From contig NC_134843.1 in the NCBI RefSeq assembly GCF_965363235.1, forward strand, positions 92,351,795 to 92,415,794: 64,000 nucleotides of DNA, read 5' to 3'. The notes beneath the pieces were generated by a model. That model saw only the letters and a list, made by a program, of their open reading frames with translations. It was not told where the DNA came from and did no database searches. Below, in pieces: positions 1 to 11,428 of the stretch. Each line of letters starts with the position of its first letter. Position 1 is the first letter of the stretch. The stretch comes from Mytilus galloprovincialis (Eukaryota; Mollusca; Bivalvia; Mytilida; Mytilidae). The position numbers and the translations under genes are program-made.

Positions 1-1767
1 CCCCATTCCCCTTTCCCCCTCCCATTTTGTTAAGGACATTTTGTTAAGTATCCTGTTTGCTGAGATTTTCCAGCATTCAGAGAGAATATTTGTAATTCCT
101 GTATATTTGTTAGGCTAAGTAAAAGCAACAGTAGTATACCGCTGTTCAAAACTCATAAATCCATGGACAAAAATCAAAATCGGGGTAACAAACTAAAACC
201 GAGGGAAACGCATTAAATATAAGAGGAGAACAACGACACAACACTAAAATGTAACACACACAGAAACGGACCAAGCATCAGACAAAATCCCACGAGAATA
301 ACAAATATAACATCAAAACCAAATACATGAATTTGGGATAGACAAGTACCGTGACACGTCTTATCGCAATGTGAAATTACACTCAAAAATAAGAGAAAAC
401 AAACGACGCAACGTTAAAATGTAACACACACAGAAACGAACAATAATATAACAATGGCCATATTCCTGACTTGGTACAGGACATTTTTAAAGGAAAAAAT
501 GGTGGGTTGAACCTGGTTTTGTGGCATGCCAAACCTCGCACTTTAATGGCTATGTTAAATATAACATTGAAATGACAACATCATATTACTGGACTACAAT
601 ACAAATAAATAGGAGAACGTATTAGACAAAGAAACACATGATTAATGGATAACAAAAGACATCAGGTTTAAATTCATTACGCCAAAAACGTGCCTCGTCC
701 ACACAAGACTTACAAGTGACGCCCAGATATAAAAGATCGAAAGTGAAAAAAAGTACAAAGTTGTACACACCGAAGATCAAAAGTTGAAAAAGGTTGTGTC
801 AAATACGGCTATGTTTTTATGCTTGGGATAAGAACATCCTTATTATTTAGAACAATTAATGCTATTGCAAACTAAGAATTGTAAGGAGCTAGAATAATTA
901 AACTTCACTTTTTAAATACTCTCAGTCTCAATGATTGAAGTTTGTCTTCCTGTGCTTACTTCAGAAGGTTAAAGTCTATTAAATAATATAACAAAGTACT
1001 GTTATTTTTAATGCATAATTTATTAGAAGATAATAGTTATATTTAAAATATAGATATTATATACATAAATTATTAGGTAGTTGGTTGAACACTGTGGCAA
1101 AATAACTGGATACATATTTGGAAATATATTCTGAAAAGTTGTAAAACTGTAATTTGTTTCTCTGTGATACTTATATAATTATATAAAATGATTTACGTAT
1201 AATACACAATTATGCTTGTAAATTCCTTGTTTATTTGTCAGTAAACTTACACAATAATAGTCCAGTCTGGTCTCTGGTTGTTGGTGTCATAACACTGTCT
1301 CATGGGAGAATAGATCCTCTTGCTATGCCTAGACAAGAGACTATTTGATCGTCAGATAGATAATATTCATTTGTGGAATAGTCTGATGGTACTGTCCTTA
1401 AAGTTTCCACTTCTTGAGTGTTAGTTTATATTCGATTCCAAGTTAGAGGTGCCGCCTCTATTTTACTGTGTCATGCTGTTCTATAAACTACACGATAGAA
1501 AGTGCGTATAAATACACAGACTATTACGTATTTGAATATTCTTTACCCCTATTGTTCTCCTTATTTGAGTTTCTTGTTAAATATAAAGTGAAGTTAATGT
1601 GTCAGAAGTATTTTAACCCTGTTGGTCTAGTAATATAAAGAACACCCGTATTTAAACCATTCTCTGTTTTAGACTAGCTTATTCTAGTCTATTAAGGTTC
1701 CCTGTGTACCTGTAAACACAGGTGGTGGCAGCAAAGGAACAAGACACCCGTTTGGCCAGTTATTACA
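1..1767 (+). repeat. 5' LTR, partial and interrupted
   Basis: Aligns to 6905-7945 of the 3' LTR and ends in TATTACA at 1767, immediately before the primer binding site. It carries a 752-bp insertion at 120-871 that the 3' LTR lacks. About 877-1365 is nearly identical to its partner, about 1365-1650 is clearly more diverged, and similarity recovers at the end. The U3 part lies outside the window. Confidence 0.9.
120..871. mobile_element. Interspersed element inserted in the 5' LTR, with CTAAG target duplication
   Basis: This block is absent from the 3' LTR and is flanked by the direct repeat CTAAG (115-119 and 872-876), which marks it as a later insertion. It has no coding potential. It contains an imperfect internal repeat: two versions of a stretch built on AAAATGTAACACACACAGAA, near 245 and 416. 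A related, truncated copy sits at about 46310-46500. I do not recognise the class; SINE-like or a non-autonomous DNA element are both possible. Confidence 0.75.
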
Positions 1768-1768
1768 T

Positions 1769-1786
1769 TGGTGGCAGCGGTGGGAT
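1769..1786 (+). promoter_or_regulatory. Primer binding site, tRNA-Leu type
   Basis: TGGTGGCAGCGGTGGGAT begins two bases after the 5' LTR end. It is the complement of the 3' end of animal tRNA-Leu (AAG/UAG family) plus CCA, as I recall those tRNAs, and so should prime minus-strand DNA synthesis. Confidence 0.8.
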
Positions 1787-1854
1787 ACTCCATATCTACA
1801 GAGTATCCAGTGATACGAACCCATACCTAAAAATAGTAATACAAATAAACAGAG

Positions 1855-3283
1855 ATGGTGAAAACAAAATCAACCAGAGACCACAGTGGTGAAGACACCT
1901 ATGACACAGAAATAAATATTGAAAACAGTGAAGATTTTGAGTCATCTGATGAGTGTACAGCAGATACCACAGTTGTTCAAAGACCAACCACGAGCAAGAG
2001 TGTTCCTACACTGAATTTGAGAAAGAAAACGAGAACAGCCAGAAATCTGAGGTGGTAGTCCACAACACTTAGAGAAGCTATGCCATCCTCCCCTACCCTA
2101 CACGGTGTACCAGAGAGCCCAGACAAATCCAAAAGAACTGAAAGTATTGAACTCCTGGAAGGCATGGCCAGCGTCATGAGAGGTATGATGACAGAAAACA
2201 TGCAGGTCATGAGAAACATGACCGAAACATTATTCCCAGTTTGCAGGGCCAAGCAGGATCCCCAGTAGGGCAACTGACGCGGAAGAGCCACAGAGGCAGG
2301 TCCTCTTTCCCATCAGCTATAAAATCCCCAAGAAGAAGTAATCGAAACCGCCATATTAGCTCGTCTAGTAGTAGTTCGAGCGACAGTGACTCTGAGTCCA
2401 GCGGTGATGAAGATAGGAGCCCCAGGGTCTCCAAAAGTAAACAGAATAGTAACAGATTACCCATTTTTACGGGAAAAGAAAAAGTGGAAGGTTTGGTTCA
2501 ACAGGTTTGAAGCTGTTGCCAACCTGTTTAGCTAGTCCAAGAAAGAGAAGTTTATTACCTAGATTGCAAGGGACAGCCGGTGACTTTGTCTACGACCAGT
2601 TGTCTAGCAAAGTTACCCAATCCTACAGAAGACTGGTTAAAGAATTAGAAAATAGATTTGCAGAGATAGATACAACCAAAATTTATATTTCTAGGTTCAA
2701 TGGTAGACGGCAGGATAATGATGAGTCAGTACAGTGTTTTGCTGCTGAATCGAAAATGCTTTACGACAAAGGTTACCCAAACAGAGACCAAAGGACCAGA
2801 CAGGAAGACTTACTAAGGACTTTCCTTTTAGGGCTTCTAGATGAGAGTGTCAGGATACATGTGGAACTGAATAAAGAGCCCAGCTCCATAGAAGAAGCCG
2901 TGTATTTTACTGTACACTACCAAGAAACTTGTCGCTACCCTAACGAAGACTTTAATTTCACCAAAGGTTTCAACCATGTTAACCGAAAGCCCGTTCGTCA
3001 GATCCAGCAGCAAGATTCTATACCGAAACCATTTGATCCCAGACCTCTGAAAGACAAGAGATGTTATAATTGTGATCAAGTTGGTCATTTTGCCAGGCAA
3101 TGTCCCCTGCCCAGGAGATTTAGGAATGCCCCTAACCAAAATGGAAACAACAGACCAGTATCTTCTAACCAGAACTTACCTGCTCCCTTCCAGCCAAGGC
3201 CAAGAAATTATAATTTTGGACCTGATGCCCGTTTGAATCCGAATGCCCCTGATTTTGTGAATGAGCTAGACCCTTTAAACTAA
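1855..3283 (+). pseudogene. Degenerate gag of the LTR element, CCHC zinc knuckle
   Basis: Coding sequence is spread over several frames: 1855-2058, 2080-2268, 2241-2510 and 2507-3283, with frame changes and a stop around 2490-2540. The longest piece (2507-3283, 258 codons) has a capsid-like helical region followed by a CCHC knuckle of pattern CX2CX4HX4C at 3062-3103, then a proline- and asparagine-rich tail. A serine run lies at about 2358-2400. Gag would build the particle and bind RNA; the breaks mean this copy makes no complete Gag. Confidence 0.75.
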
Positions 3284-3297
3284 AGACGGTCAATTCT

Positions 3298-4711
3298 ATG
3301 TGCCGAGAGGAGACACATGATGAACATGAAAATGGCCAGAATATTTATTTTGTTGATGTTAATGAATCAAGTGAGTTTTCTATTGTTGATGAAGGACTCA
3401 AGGAACCCCAAATTAAAATGTATGATGATCATAATGTATTGACGCATCAAGTTGAGAATTGTACGGCAGAGACCCAGCCTAAAAAAGTCCATATTGAAGT
3501 ATTGGATCATATCCCTAGTATTAAAGTTGAGAATTGTATGGCAGAGACCCAGCCTGAAATGGCCCATATTGAAGTATTGGACCATACCCCTAGTACCATA
3601 TCCCATGATTTTGTAGAGGAGAAACAGTTTATTTTAGTGGAGTTAGGTCCACCAATAGAGTTAGAAAGTACAGCTGAGATTGTTACAGCTGAACCAAGTA
3701 TTGTGATCCAGGAGGAGATAATTTGGCCTCAAGACATTGAAGATATTGATATTTTTGAAATTTTTGAAGATTCTGAAATGCAGAGGTTATTCAGAACAGA
3801 AGAACCTATATGTAAACCAGTTTTAAAAATTGAAAAGAAGTCCAGACAGGATGGAATTTATATAGATGGGATAATAAATGATGTACCCACTATTTTTACA
3901 GTGGATATTGGAGCTGCTAGAACCGTTCTATCTGAAGAGTTATATTTAAGAATACCTGAAGAAGTCAGGCCACCTTTAGTGCAGTCACACTCACTTATTG
4001 GAGCTGATGGAAACCCACTCAAGGAGCAATGAGGAGTTGGGAACAGCTGATTTTGGAGTGAGACTTGGAAATTTTAGTTTTAATATGGAGCTAGTGGTAG
4101 CACATATTGCGGACAGCGTTTTGCTAGGATTGGATATCCTTGTGATGGGCAAAAAGGGTCCTGCTGAAATAAGGTTGGCTGATCAAGTTTTATATTGGAA
4201 TGAACAGAATATTCCATTTAAATTTGTTGGTGAATTTAGTAGAGTTAGAAAGGTTGTGGCAGCTGACAGTACAGTTGTACCAGGATACAGTGAGCTTGTC
4301 TTGGAGGCATATATAGAGAAAACAGATTTTGACGGCTGGTTGTCTCATCAAGAATTTTTGATAGAACCTTCTGCTGATTTTATGAAGAAGTCATCTCTAA
4401 TAATTACTACCTGTTTAGTTGATCTTGCCGGTCATATGATGAGTAAAATTACACTCGTGAATCCTTTTATGAATGAGGTGACCATACACCAAAACACGGT
4501 TATTGGTACATCACATTTAATGGAATTTAAAGTTATACATTTGGTGAATGTCAAAGATAACTCTGAGAATGAAACATCCAGATACTTGAGTGTTCAACGA
4601 TTATCACTACAACAGCATAAAGATACTATGTCTGTTTCTAAGATTCCAGCATTTAGTGAAACAGTAACTAGGACGAGGCCTGAGCCTGAACCTCCTCCAT
4701 TAGCAGATTAG
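3298..4711 (+). pseudogene. Retropepsin-like protease and pre-RT linker, frameshifted
   Basis: Two overlapping frames (3298-4032 and 3998-4711) together cover a retropepsin-like fold. The usual D-T/S-G-A active-site motif is replaced by DIGA (about 3904-3915), and a typical LLG-x-D region follows after the frame change, near 4120. Downstream is the segment that in Gypsy pol sits between protease and RT (about 4320-4540). The reading frame then stops and no RT follows. The first part contains a 75-bp tandem duplication (units at 3451 and 3526, 25 residues each). The changed active-site motif plus the frameshift make it inactive by inference. Confidence 0.7.
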
Positions 4712-5239
4712 CCTTTTAGTTTTGCTCTCGTCTTTAACATGACATTATATTTCCACACTTAATATCTTATTTACGACCATTCACCTCTGAAATTGTCTGC
4801 TGTATCTTCTATGTACTACTCGATTTTGTCCTGCCTGCTCTTTCTGATGATGAGAACTTGATTTGATACCTCAATTACTTGGAATTAGTCAGATACTATC
4901 TCCACATAAACATCCTGCCGACCCATTTTTCCAGTCAATAACTATAGACGTCTCTGTTTCCCTCCGAAGAAGAATTTCGTCCCCAGGGGAACGTCCAGGA
5001 GAGCGAAGTCCAGCATACGAAGACCCCTACAGAAGAAGACCAGAAGATGGATTATATTTTTTCAATTGTATTAATTGTTATTTATATATTTATGTATTTT
5101 AAATTTCAATCACTTAAGTAATTGTTTTTGAACTGTTACTGAGATTGTTCAGTATTAATAGTTGCCATTTTTAGTGCTAGCAAAAATCTAACACTAATTA
5201 GCTTGTATTTTAAATATTTAGCTTTTCAAAGTTGTTATG

Positions 5240-5580
5240 GAATATAAGGAATCCTTGACCTTATATTCTAATTCCTGAATGTTAATGTGATTATTAAGGG
5301 TTTTATTGGTTAAATTTTTACAGGATGAGACATTTTGAAAATGTAAGTCCTGCCCCGGGTGGTTTTTAAATATTTAGACATTTGTTTATTTAGTCTGTAA
5401 GTGACAGTCAAAGTGTTGCTTGTTATTTAAGCAATATGTTTATTGCTAATAGTTATGAATCAAATTTTTATGAGGTATAAGGAATCCTTGACCTTATACC
5501 TTCAATCCAGTATTGTAGTCAATAAATTGATGTTTGTTGGTTAATTTTTGTAGGATGAGACATTCTGAAAATGTAAGTCC
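5240..5580 (+). repeat. Two tandem hairpin cassettes with compensatory base changes
   Basis: Each cassette has two hairpins. In the first, 5240-5249 pairs with 5259-5268; in its partner, 5474-5482 pairs with 5492-5500. Both stems enclose the same nine-base loop AATCCTTGA. Two outer A-T pairs in cassette 1 are G-C pairs in cassette 2, so pairing is kept while sequence changes. A second hairpin (AGGA...ACATTTT-G-AAAATGT...TCCT) follows at 5321-5351 and recurs in slightly altered form at 5551-5581. The repeat period is about 230 bp. A role in the retroelement RNA, such as packaging or 3' processing, is a guess. Confidence 0.7.
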
Positions 5581-5905
5581 TCAGATGGGTAGATTTTTTA
5601 ATTGATATTGATCATGTTGATATTGTTAAATAAATGTTGATAGTGACATTAAGGTGTAGCTATATTTTTACAAGTTGTATCTTGTAATTTTCATTGTACT
5701 TTGTCAAAGTACTCTAGAGATTAAATGTAATATCTGTGTGTAAATGCTGTTGCCTACAAGTAACTTGTACATTGTTAAATGGATTCTAGTCAAGGTTATT
5801 AAGTTTTTAAAGTTTAAAGTTTGTTGTTGTTGAAATTATATTTTCTTTATAATATGAGCATAATTATTCATAACAATTGTATTTTTTCGTGAGGACACTG
5901 AAAAC

Positions 5906-5921
5906 TCAAGTGGGGAGCCAA
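5906..5921 (+). promoter_or_regulatory. Polypurine tract
   Basis: A purine-rich stretch (TCAAGTGGGGAGCCAA) lies directly before the 3' LTR start, at the position where plus-strand DNA synthesis is primed in LTR elements. Confidence 0.65.
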
Positions 5922-7945
5922 TGTAATGACTCGGCCAAGCGAAATTCCTTTGAAAACATGTGTTTTTTCTTCCAAGCACCTGTTATCGGCTATGATATGA
6001 TTTTAGGCTATTTTACAGTTTGGTACTTGTTCTCACCTTTTTAATTCAATTCGTTATGCTTTCAGTGTCCTATTCATTCCGTTTTCCCAGTGTTCAATCA
6101 TTTTTATTCAGGTATAATCGAGATAACTTATGTAGTTACTTTCGCTTTTGTGCATCATCCGCTATTTCCGGCACAGTGATATTTGTGTATTGATTATGCA
6201 AATGAGGTTGACTGGTGTAACCTCAGGTGAACTTTATGTACCACTAGCGTAAAACAGTGTATGAATATTAAAGCGGTTGTAGATCGATTATCACAAGATT
6301 ATTGTATAGAAACGATATTAATTATGATTGCAAATTGTACTAAGATGATTTTTATGTTCCGTAAATATACTGTTTACGTTTTAATGTACATAATTCTAGC
6401 AATCGGGGATTCTTTTCGTACTTGACCATATTGACTCAGGCCCGTTCCCAGTTTCCCCGTTCGTTCCCCAGTTAAGAATCGTTCGTTACCCCGATAGCTC
6501 CGTCGGGTATAAAAAGCTTGCACCTGTTTGTCAGGAGCTCTTCCTACCTAGTCAGTCCTTGAGAGACATTGCTTTATTTTCGGTTAGTCATATTTAGCAG
6601 ACGCTGATATTTCATCATGTATTTCATCAGATTTTAAGAAGTTTTACTGCAATTTAAAACATTTGGCTTTTTAAATATACATTTATGTAGCTCTTTCAAT
6701 TGTTAGTGCAGTTGATTTATCTAAATTACTAAATATTTGGACTTGTTCTGTTCATTATAAGTCTTTTTTTTTCTAGGACTTAGATCAGAATCAAAAATGG
6801 ATTTAATATAATTGTACATATAAATAGCAAGTCTATTTATTCAGGCTAGTTTTCATTTGCTAACCTGTTTCTTTGAGGTAAAACGGATTAAAGATACATG
6901 CCTTCCCCATTCCCCTTTTCCCCTCCCATTTTGTTAAGGACATTTTGTTAAGTATCCTGTTTGCTGAGATTTTCCAGCATTCAGAGAGAATATTTGTAAA
7001 TCCTGTATATTTGTTAGGCTAAGAATTGTAAGGAGCTAGAATAATTCTCTTGAGGAATAATTAAACTTCACTTTTTAAATACTCGCAGTCTCAATGATTG
7101 AAGTTTGTCTTCCTGTGCTTACTCCAGGAGATTAAAGTCTATTAAATTATATAACAAAGTACTGTTATGTTTAATGTATAATTTATTAGAAGATAATAGT
7201 TATATTTAAAACATAGATATTATATACATAAATTATTAGGTAGTAGGTTGAACACTGTGGCAAAATAACTGGATACATATTTGGAAATACATTCTGAAAA
7301 GTTGTAAAACTGTAATTTGTTTCTCTGTGATACTTACATAATTATATGAAATGCTTTACGTATAATACACAATTATGCTCGTAAATATCTTGTTTATTTG
7401 TCAGTAAACTTACACAATAATAGTCCAGTCTGGTCTCTGGTTGTTGGTGTCATAACACTGTCTCATGAGAGAATAGATCCTCTTGTTATGCCTAGACAAG
7501 AGACTATTTGATCGTCAGACAGAAATATTCATTTGTGCGATAGTCTGTTTGTACCAGTCCTTCGGTTCCACTTCCTTAGCGATAGTTTATATGTCGACTA
7601 TTTAGAGGTTCTGCCTCTAACTTACAGAGATAATCTGTTCTATAAACTACACGACAGGAGTGTGTTCATTTCCACAGACTAGAGCGTATCTGAATACCCC
7701 TTACAATTTTCATCCCTTCCCCTATTTAAGTATTCACACGTTTGATTCTTGAGATTAAATATACTGAGGCGTTTTGATCCCTTTGACCTAATTAAAACCC
7801 CTCCCCCTTAGATAATAACTTCTAAATATAAAGTACACCCGTGTTTAAACCATTCTTTGTTCTAGTCTATTTAGGTCCTCTGTGTACCTGTAAACACAGG
7901 TGGTGGCAGCAAAGTAACAAGGCACTCGTTAGGCCAGCTATTACA
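5922..7945 (+). repeat. 3' LTR, complete, 2024 bp
   Basis: It begins TGTAATGACT and ends TATTACA, matching the 5' LTR end. It is long for a Gypsy-type element. Host intron sequence resumes at 7946, shown by alignment with the empty paralogous site near 48990. It includes the TATA box at 6508, and near its 3' end a second copy of the first ten bases of the primer binding site (7901-7910). Confidence 0.92.
6508..6516 (+). promoter_or_regulatory. Probable TATA box of the LTR promoter
   Basis: TATAAAAAG lies within the otherwise GC-richer part of the LTR; transcription would start about 25-30 bases downstream, near 6540. That makes U3 about 0.6 kb and R-U5 about 1.4 kb. This rests on motif and position only. 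Confidence 0.5.
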
Positions 7946-9461
7946 ATATCTCCTATTTCTTAAGTTCTCCTTTATCAATTTATTCAGACCACAAGACAAT
8001 AAAATAGAAAAAACATTAATCATGAAAAAAAAGGCTCATCAAAGTGAACAAGAAAATAAAATGTTGATAAAGGAGTAAGGCAAGATTTTGTTCCAAGATA
8101 ATAAAATATTTGACAACCATTTCAAATTTGCACATATTGTTTAGAAAAGCATAGAGTCAGGAAAAAAACCAAACATAAAGAATTTTTATCTGATGACGTC
8201 ACAATTACATCATAATATGTACCTTTTTCTTGAAACGATGAAAATACAGAATTTATGCAGTTTTCCATCTTAATTTCCATTGCGGAAACATCGTGCGCAG
8301 ACAAGAAACAACAAAATAATTTAAGAGAAGCTTTATTATTACTATTGACATAATCTCACCAAATATAAGGTTGTTTCTTGTGTGCGCACATACTTTGCCA
8401 ATCTATAATATACTTAAAATTTGATGAAAAACTAGGAAAATCAAGATATTTTACAAAATATTGTGATGCCTAAAGCACTTCTTCAGTAGTGGGTCCTATA
8501 TGGCACCACAAATAGACAAAAAGACGTCTGCAGAACTCAAACTTTATTGAAAGAACGAACAACAACATAAAAACTTGTTTACAATCCCGAAACCCAATAA
8601 CTGTTACACTATACTAATTTCGTCATGGTTTGTTGCCATGGTAACTCGTTAAACGTGAAATTTGTTTTTATTTTCTGAATACCTGGTACCTTAGTCTAGT
8701 TACGACAAATTTCAGAATATGTATGCTAACTTTTAAATTTGCAGTAATATTTGGGCCAAATAAGGGCCTTATTGCTCCTACTCCTTTGTCTCTACATGAA
8801 TGGCATTATCATGATTTCTCACATCTCCCTGTCATGCCTATTGGGTCTTCATGTCTACCTAAAATTCTGAAGTGGTGTGACCCCTAAATGCCTCTATATG
8901 CTATCAACATATCTGAATTATCAAATTTGGCCAGAGAACACAGTTATTTTGTAGTGCATTTCTTTTAGACAAAAAACGCAAATTAAAAAAATCGCACCTG
9001 CTCTATCCAAAAAAGTTTTTTTATAGTGTAGTGTACCACTTTTGGGACAAACTATGTCAAAATTAAAGAAAATTCTATCGGCTCTAACTCAAAATATGGA
9101 CAATTTTAAGTTAAGGGGGTCTGTAATTCAGTTTGACAGCTTCAGACATACTAATTTTTGACATTTTCAAACTGGACAAAATCACTACTTAACCTAAAAA
9201 TTCATGCCCTAAATTTTGTTTACAAGTAATTTCATTCCCCTTCTAACTATTTTATGCATAATATATAAAGAAACAAATTTGGAAGGTGTACGAAAAAAAT
9301 TTGCATGTTATACACTGTCTACACTAGGGACTCTATTTGTAGACACCGCAAATCAAAGGATAACTGTGTCCACGGCCCATATTAGACAGAATCTTCTGAT
9401 TTGCCTTTAACTACAAAACTTTGTTCGACCCAAAAATATACTAAAATTTCTATACATGTAC
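7946..9461 (-). other. Intron 2 of NUDT19-A (part)
   Basis: No coding sequence seen. Parts align with intron 2 of copy B: about 7960-8060 with 49000-49080, and about 8815-8930 with 49125-49245. The stretch between these and the inverted-repeat element at 8929-9377 are specific to copy A. Short open frames here have no counterpart in copy B and look accidental. Confidence 0.6.
8929..9377. mobile_element. Inverted-repeat MITE in NUDT19-A intron 2
   Basis: The ends are imperfect inverted repeats sharing GGCC and ACACAGTTAT. Copy B has an uninterrupted sequence at the matching place (about 49238-49256), so this 449-bp block was inserted in copy A or excised from B. The target duplication is degenerate (CAAATTT versus CCATATT, compared with CCAATATT in the empty site). 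Confidence 0.65.
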
Positions 9462-11428
9462 CTGGATATAGAATAAACATTCCATCGTCACAGATAGCAG
9501 GTACTGGAAAATTTCTCGTTACTCTTTTGTTGATTCTGGTCAGGCAAAATTCATTCAACTCCTCCATATCTTTAAAGTTCAGAAATCTACATATTTCATA
9601 AATCTGTGGTGGAGCCAGTTTAACTTTAGATTCTAAATGACTTTTTATCAACTCATCTGGTGGAAACCACTGAAGATAAAAAAAAAAAAAAAGGTATACG
9701 AGATTAATGACATTTGTAATTGAAATACATGTATTTTAAGTATGTACAACATGAATTTCCATTGTGTTATATATTCAACCAAGTCATATCAATGTTAATA
9801 AAGTTTGTGATTATAAATTATCCATAGTCATGAACTGTCGTCATCTTCATAAATTAAATAAATAAAATGACATTGCAACATTGAAAAGAATATGAAAAAA
9901 TCAATGTGCAAGTTGCAGAGATATATTTAGCTAATTTAGACCAAACAGTAAACATTACTGAAGTTGATTGTTCATTCACCAAAAAAAAATATAGTCATAA
10001 ATGTACAGTTATATAGTTTCAATTGCAATGTAAAGCAACTGAATATTTCCGTGCTGTGCTTATAGATACTTGGGGACAGGACAATTTTTTTTAGCCCTCC
10101 CCCTTTTTCCAAAATCTGTATTGCAAAAGAGAGCTCTCTATATAATATATCAGTGACCTCCGTGGATAGTAAACTTGGAATTGATAGTAAATAGCAAATA
10201 CACGTTATTTATAGTATATTTATGTTCATAGTCATGATACACAAGAATGTGAAAATAATTGAAATTAATAGAAAACCAAAAAATAACTGATTTTGGAAAA
10301 ATGGGAGAGGGCTGAAAAAAAATGTTCTGTCCCCAAGTACCTATGATTTTAACTAGAACAGAATACCCACTTTTAGTACATAGTACACACCATCTTTGTT
10401 CTCAATCTTTTTTTTTTCAAAAATGTTGTCAAGCAATTATTAATAATTAATGATGTGAAACGTTCACTATGTATAACATAATTTTTAATGTATACAGTTA
10501 GAATTACTGTGATAATAAATCAGCCGGTCAAATGTCCTCACAAAATCATTCAATTTGATTAAAATTTTAATGGTCTTTACCATGTTTAATCAGACTTTGA
10601 AATGCTACAAAACAGACAAATGATGGAATTTTAACATGCTTAACATCAATTCATTTAAGCATAATAGTGTAAAAAGAGTACTAGGTGGATTTTAACCTGT
10701 AAATGTACAGTTTCTTTATCATCATGCATAGCATCTGGTACAGTGTCCAATAAACAAAGAAAGAATGCAGTATCATATCTTCTTTTAGAACCTTTATCAG
10801 TTCCAGATGCTCTTCTATCCTTATTGACCATGTTGACAGGTGTCAACCAGTTTGACCATTCTGTTAATGACCATATGTCAGGAACCATATTAAATTCTTG
10901 ACACATTTTGATGAATTGTGTTGCATCTTTATCTACCTTCTCCCTCCATATCTCAAAATCAGAAATAGTAATATTACCAATTTTGCCATAATTCTTTGCT
11001 ATATTTGTTGCCTCTGTTAGGGTTTTTTTTTTATTGTCATTTGAAGATCTGGTTAGTAATATTCCACATTCTTCAAATGTCTCTCTTATAGCACATATTC
11101 TAAAGGCAACTTCACTTGGGATTTTAGAATAATGTTCATCCCGTTGTCTGCTAAACATTGGAGGACCTTGCCCCACATTTGCAAAATGAGCAAATGTCTT
11201 GGGCCATATATCATTGTCAAGAGAGGAAAAAAGGCCAACCCATTCTGGGGAAAAGTCAGCATCTTCTGCCACGCCCCCAGGAAACACACTCCAGCTTGGC
11301 ATAAATTTGCTTTTTCCACTTCTTTTCAACATCAAAATTTCATAAGAGTATCTGTTTGCAATGTTCTTCGATTTAGCAGCAATAATCAGAGTAGCTGCCT
11401 CCCTCCAATGTTTTAAAATAGTAGCCAT
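9462..11428 (-). CDS. NUDT19: NUDT19-like Nudix hydrolase, copy A (exons 1-2; last exon outside window)
   Basis: Exon 1 is 10697-11428 (244 codons) and exon 2 is 9462-9669 (208 nt); both have GT/AG borders in the expected phase. NUDT19 is a peroxisomal Nudix hydrolase that cleaves CoA and CoA esters. Residues 28-52 carry the CoA-type signature leading into FPGG. The Nudix box is split by a long insert, as in this family: GG at 51-52 and RETFEE at 115-120, followed by CGILL. The start MATILK is chosen because it is shared with copy B; an upstream in-frame ATG at 11464 is not. Both exons are open. The third exon should lie left of the LTR element that fills the last intron, so whether this copy is functional cannot be judged here. 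Confidence 0.88.
10062..10344. mobile_element. MITE with inverted ends of about 55 bp in NUDT19-A intron 1
   Basis: The ends are built on TACTTGGGGACAG and its complement (10067-10079 and 10328-10340), extending inward over a pyrimidine-rich stretch to about 55 bp. The equivalent intron of copy B (49531-50146) lacks it. No coding potential. Confidence 0.75.

Larger units (their letters stand above)
4712..5921 (+). other. Internal 3' region of the LTR element, pol deleted
   Basis: This is where RT, RNase H and integrase would be expected, but only 1.2 kb remains. A 79-codon open frame at 4863-5102 includes a proline/arginine-rich stretch (SSPGERPGERSPAYEDPY) that may be the disordered C-terminus of the lost pol; I am not sure of this. 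The rest is AT-rich and contains the duplicated hairpin cassettes at 5240-5580. Confidence 0.55.
1..7945 (+). mobile_element. Ty3/Gypsy-like LTR retrotransposon, lacking RT and integrase (5' end outside window)
   Basis: Two matching LTRs flank an internal region of about 4.15 kb (1768-5921). The 3' LTR is complete at 5922-7945; the window opens inside the 5' LTR, with base 1 matching base 6905. The internal region has a tRNA-Leu-type primer binding site, a gag remnant with one CCHC zinc knuckle, a retropepsin-like segment with the linker that normally precedes reverse transcriptase, then about 1.2 kb of non-coding 3' sequence and a purine tract. No RT, RNase H or integrase motif is seen in any frame. 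The paralogous empty site in the second NUDT19 copy (near 48990) shows that the element lies in the last intron of NUDT19-A. It is frameshifted and could move only with enzymes from a related element. Confidence 0.9.

Noticed and set aside
8122-8304. 60-codon minus-strand frame as exon 3 of NUDT19-A
   Set aside because: It does not resemble the exon 3 protein of copy B and lacks matching splice phase.
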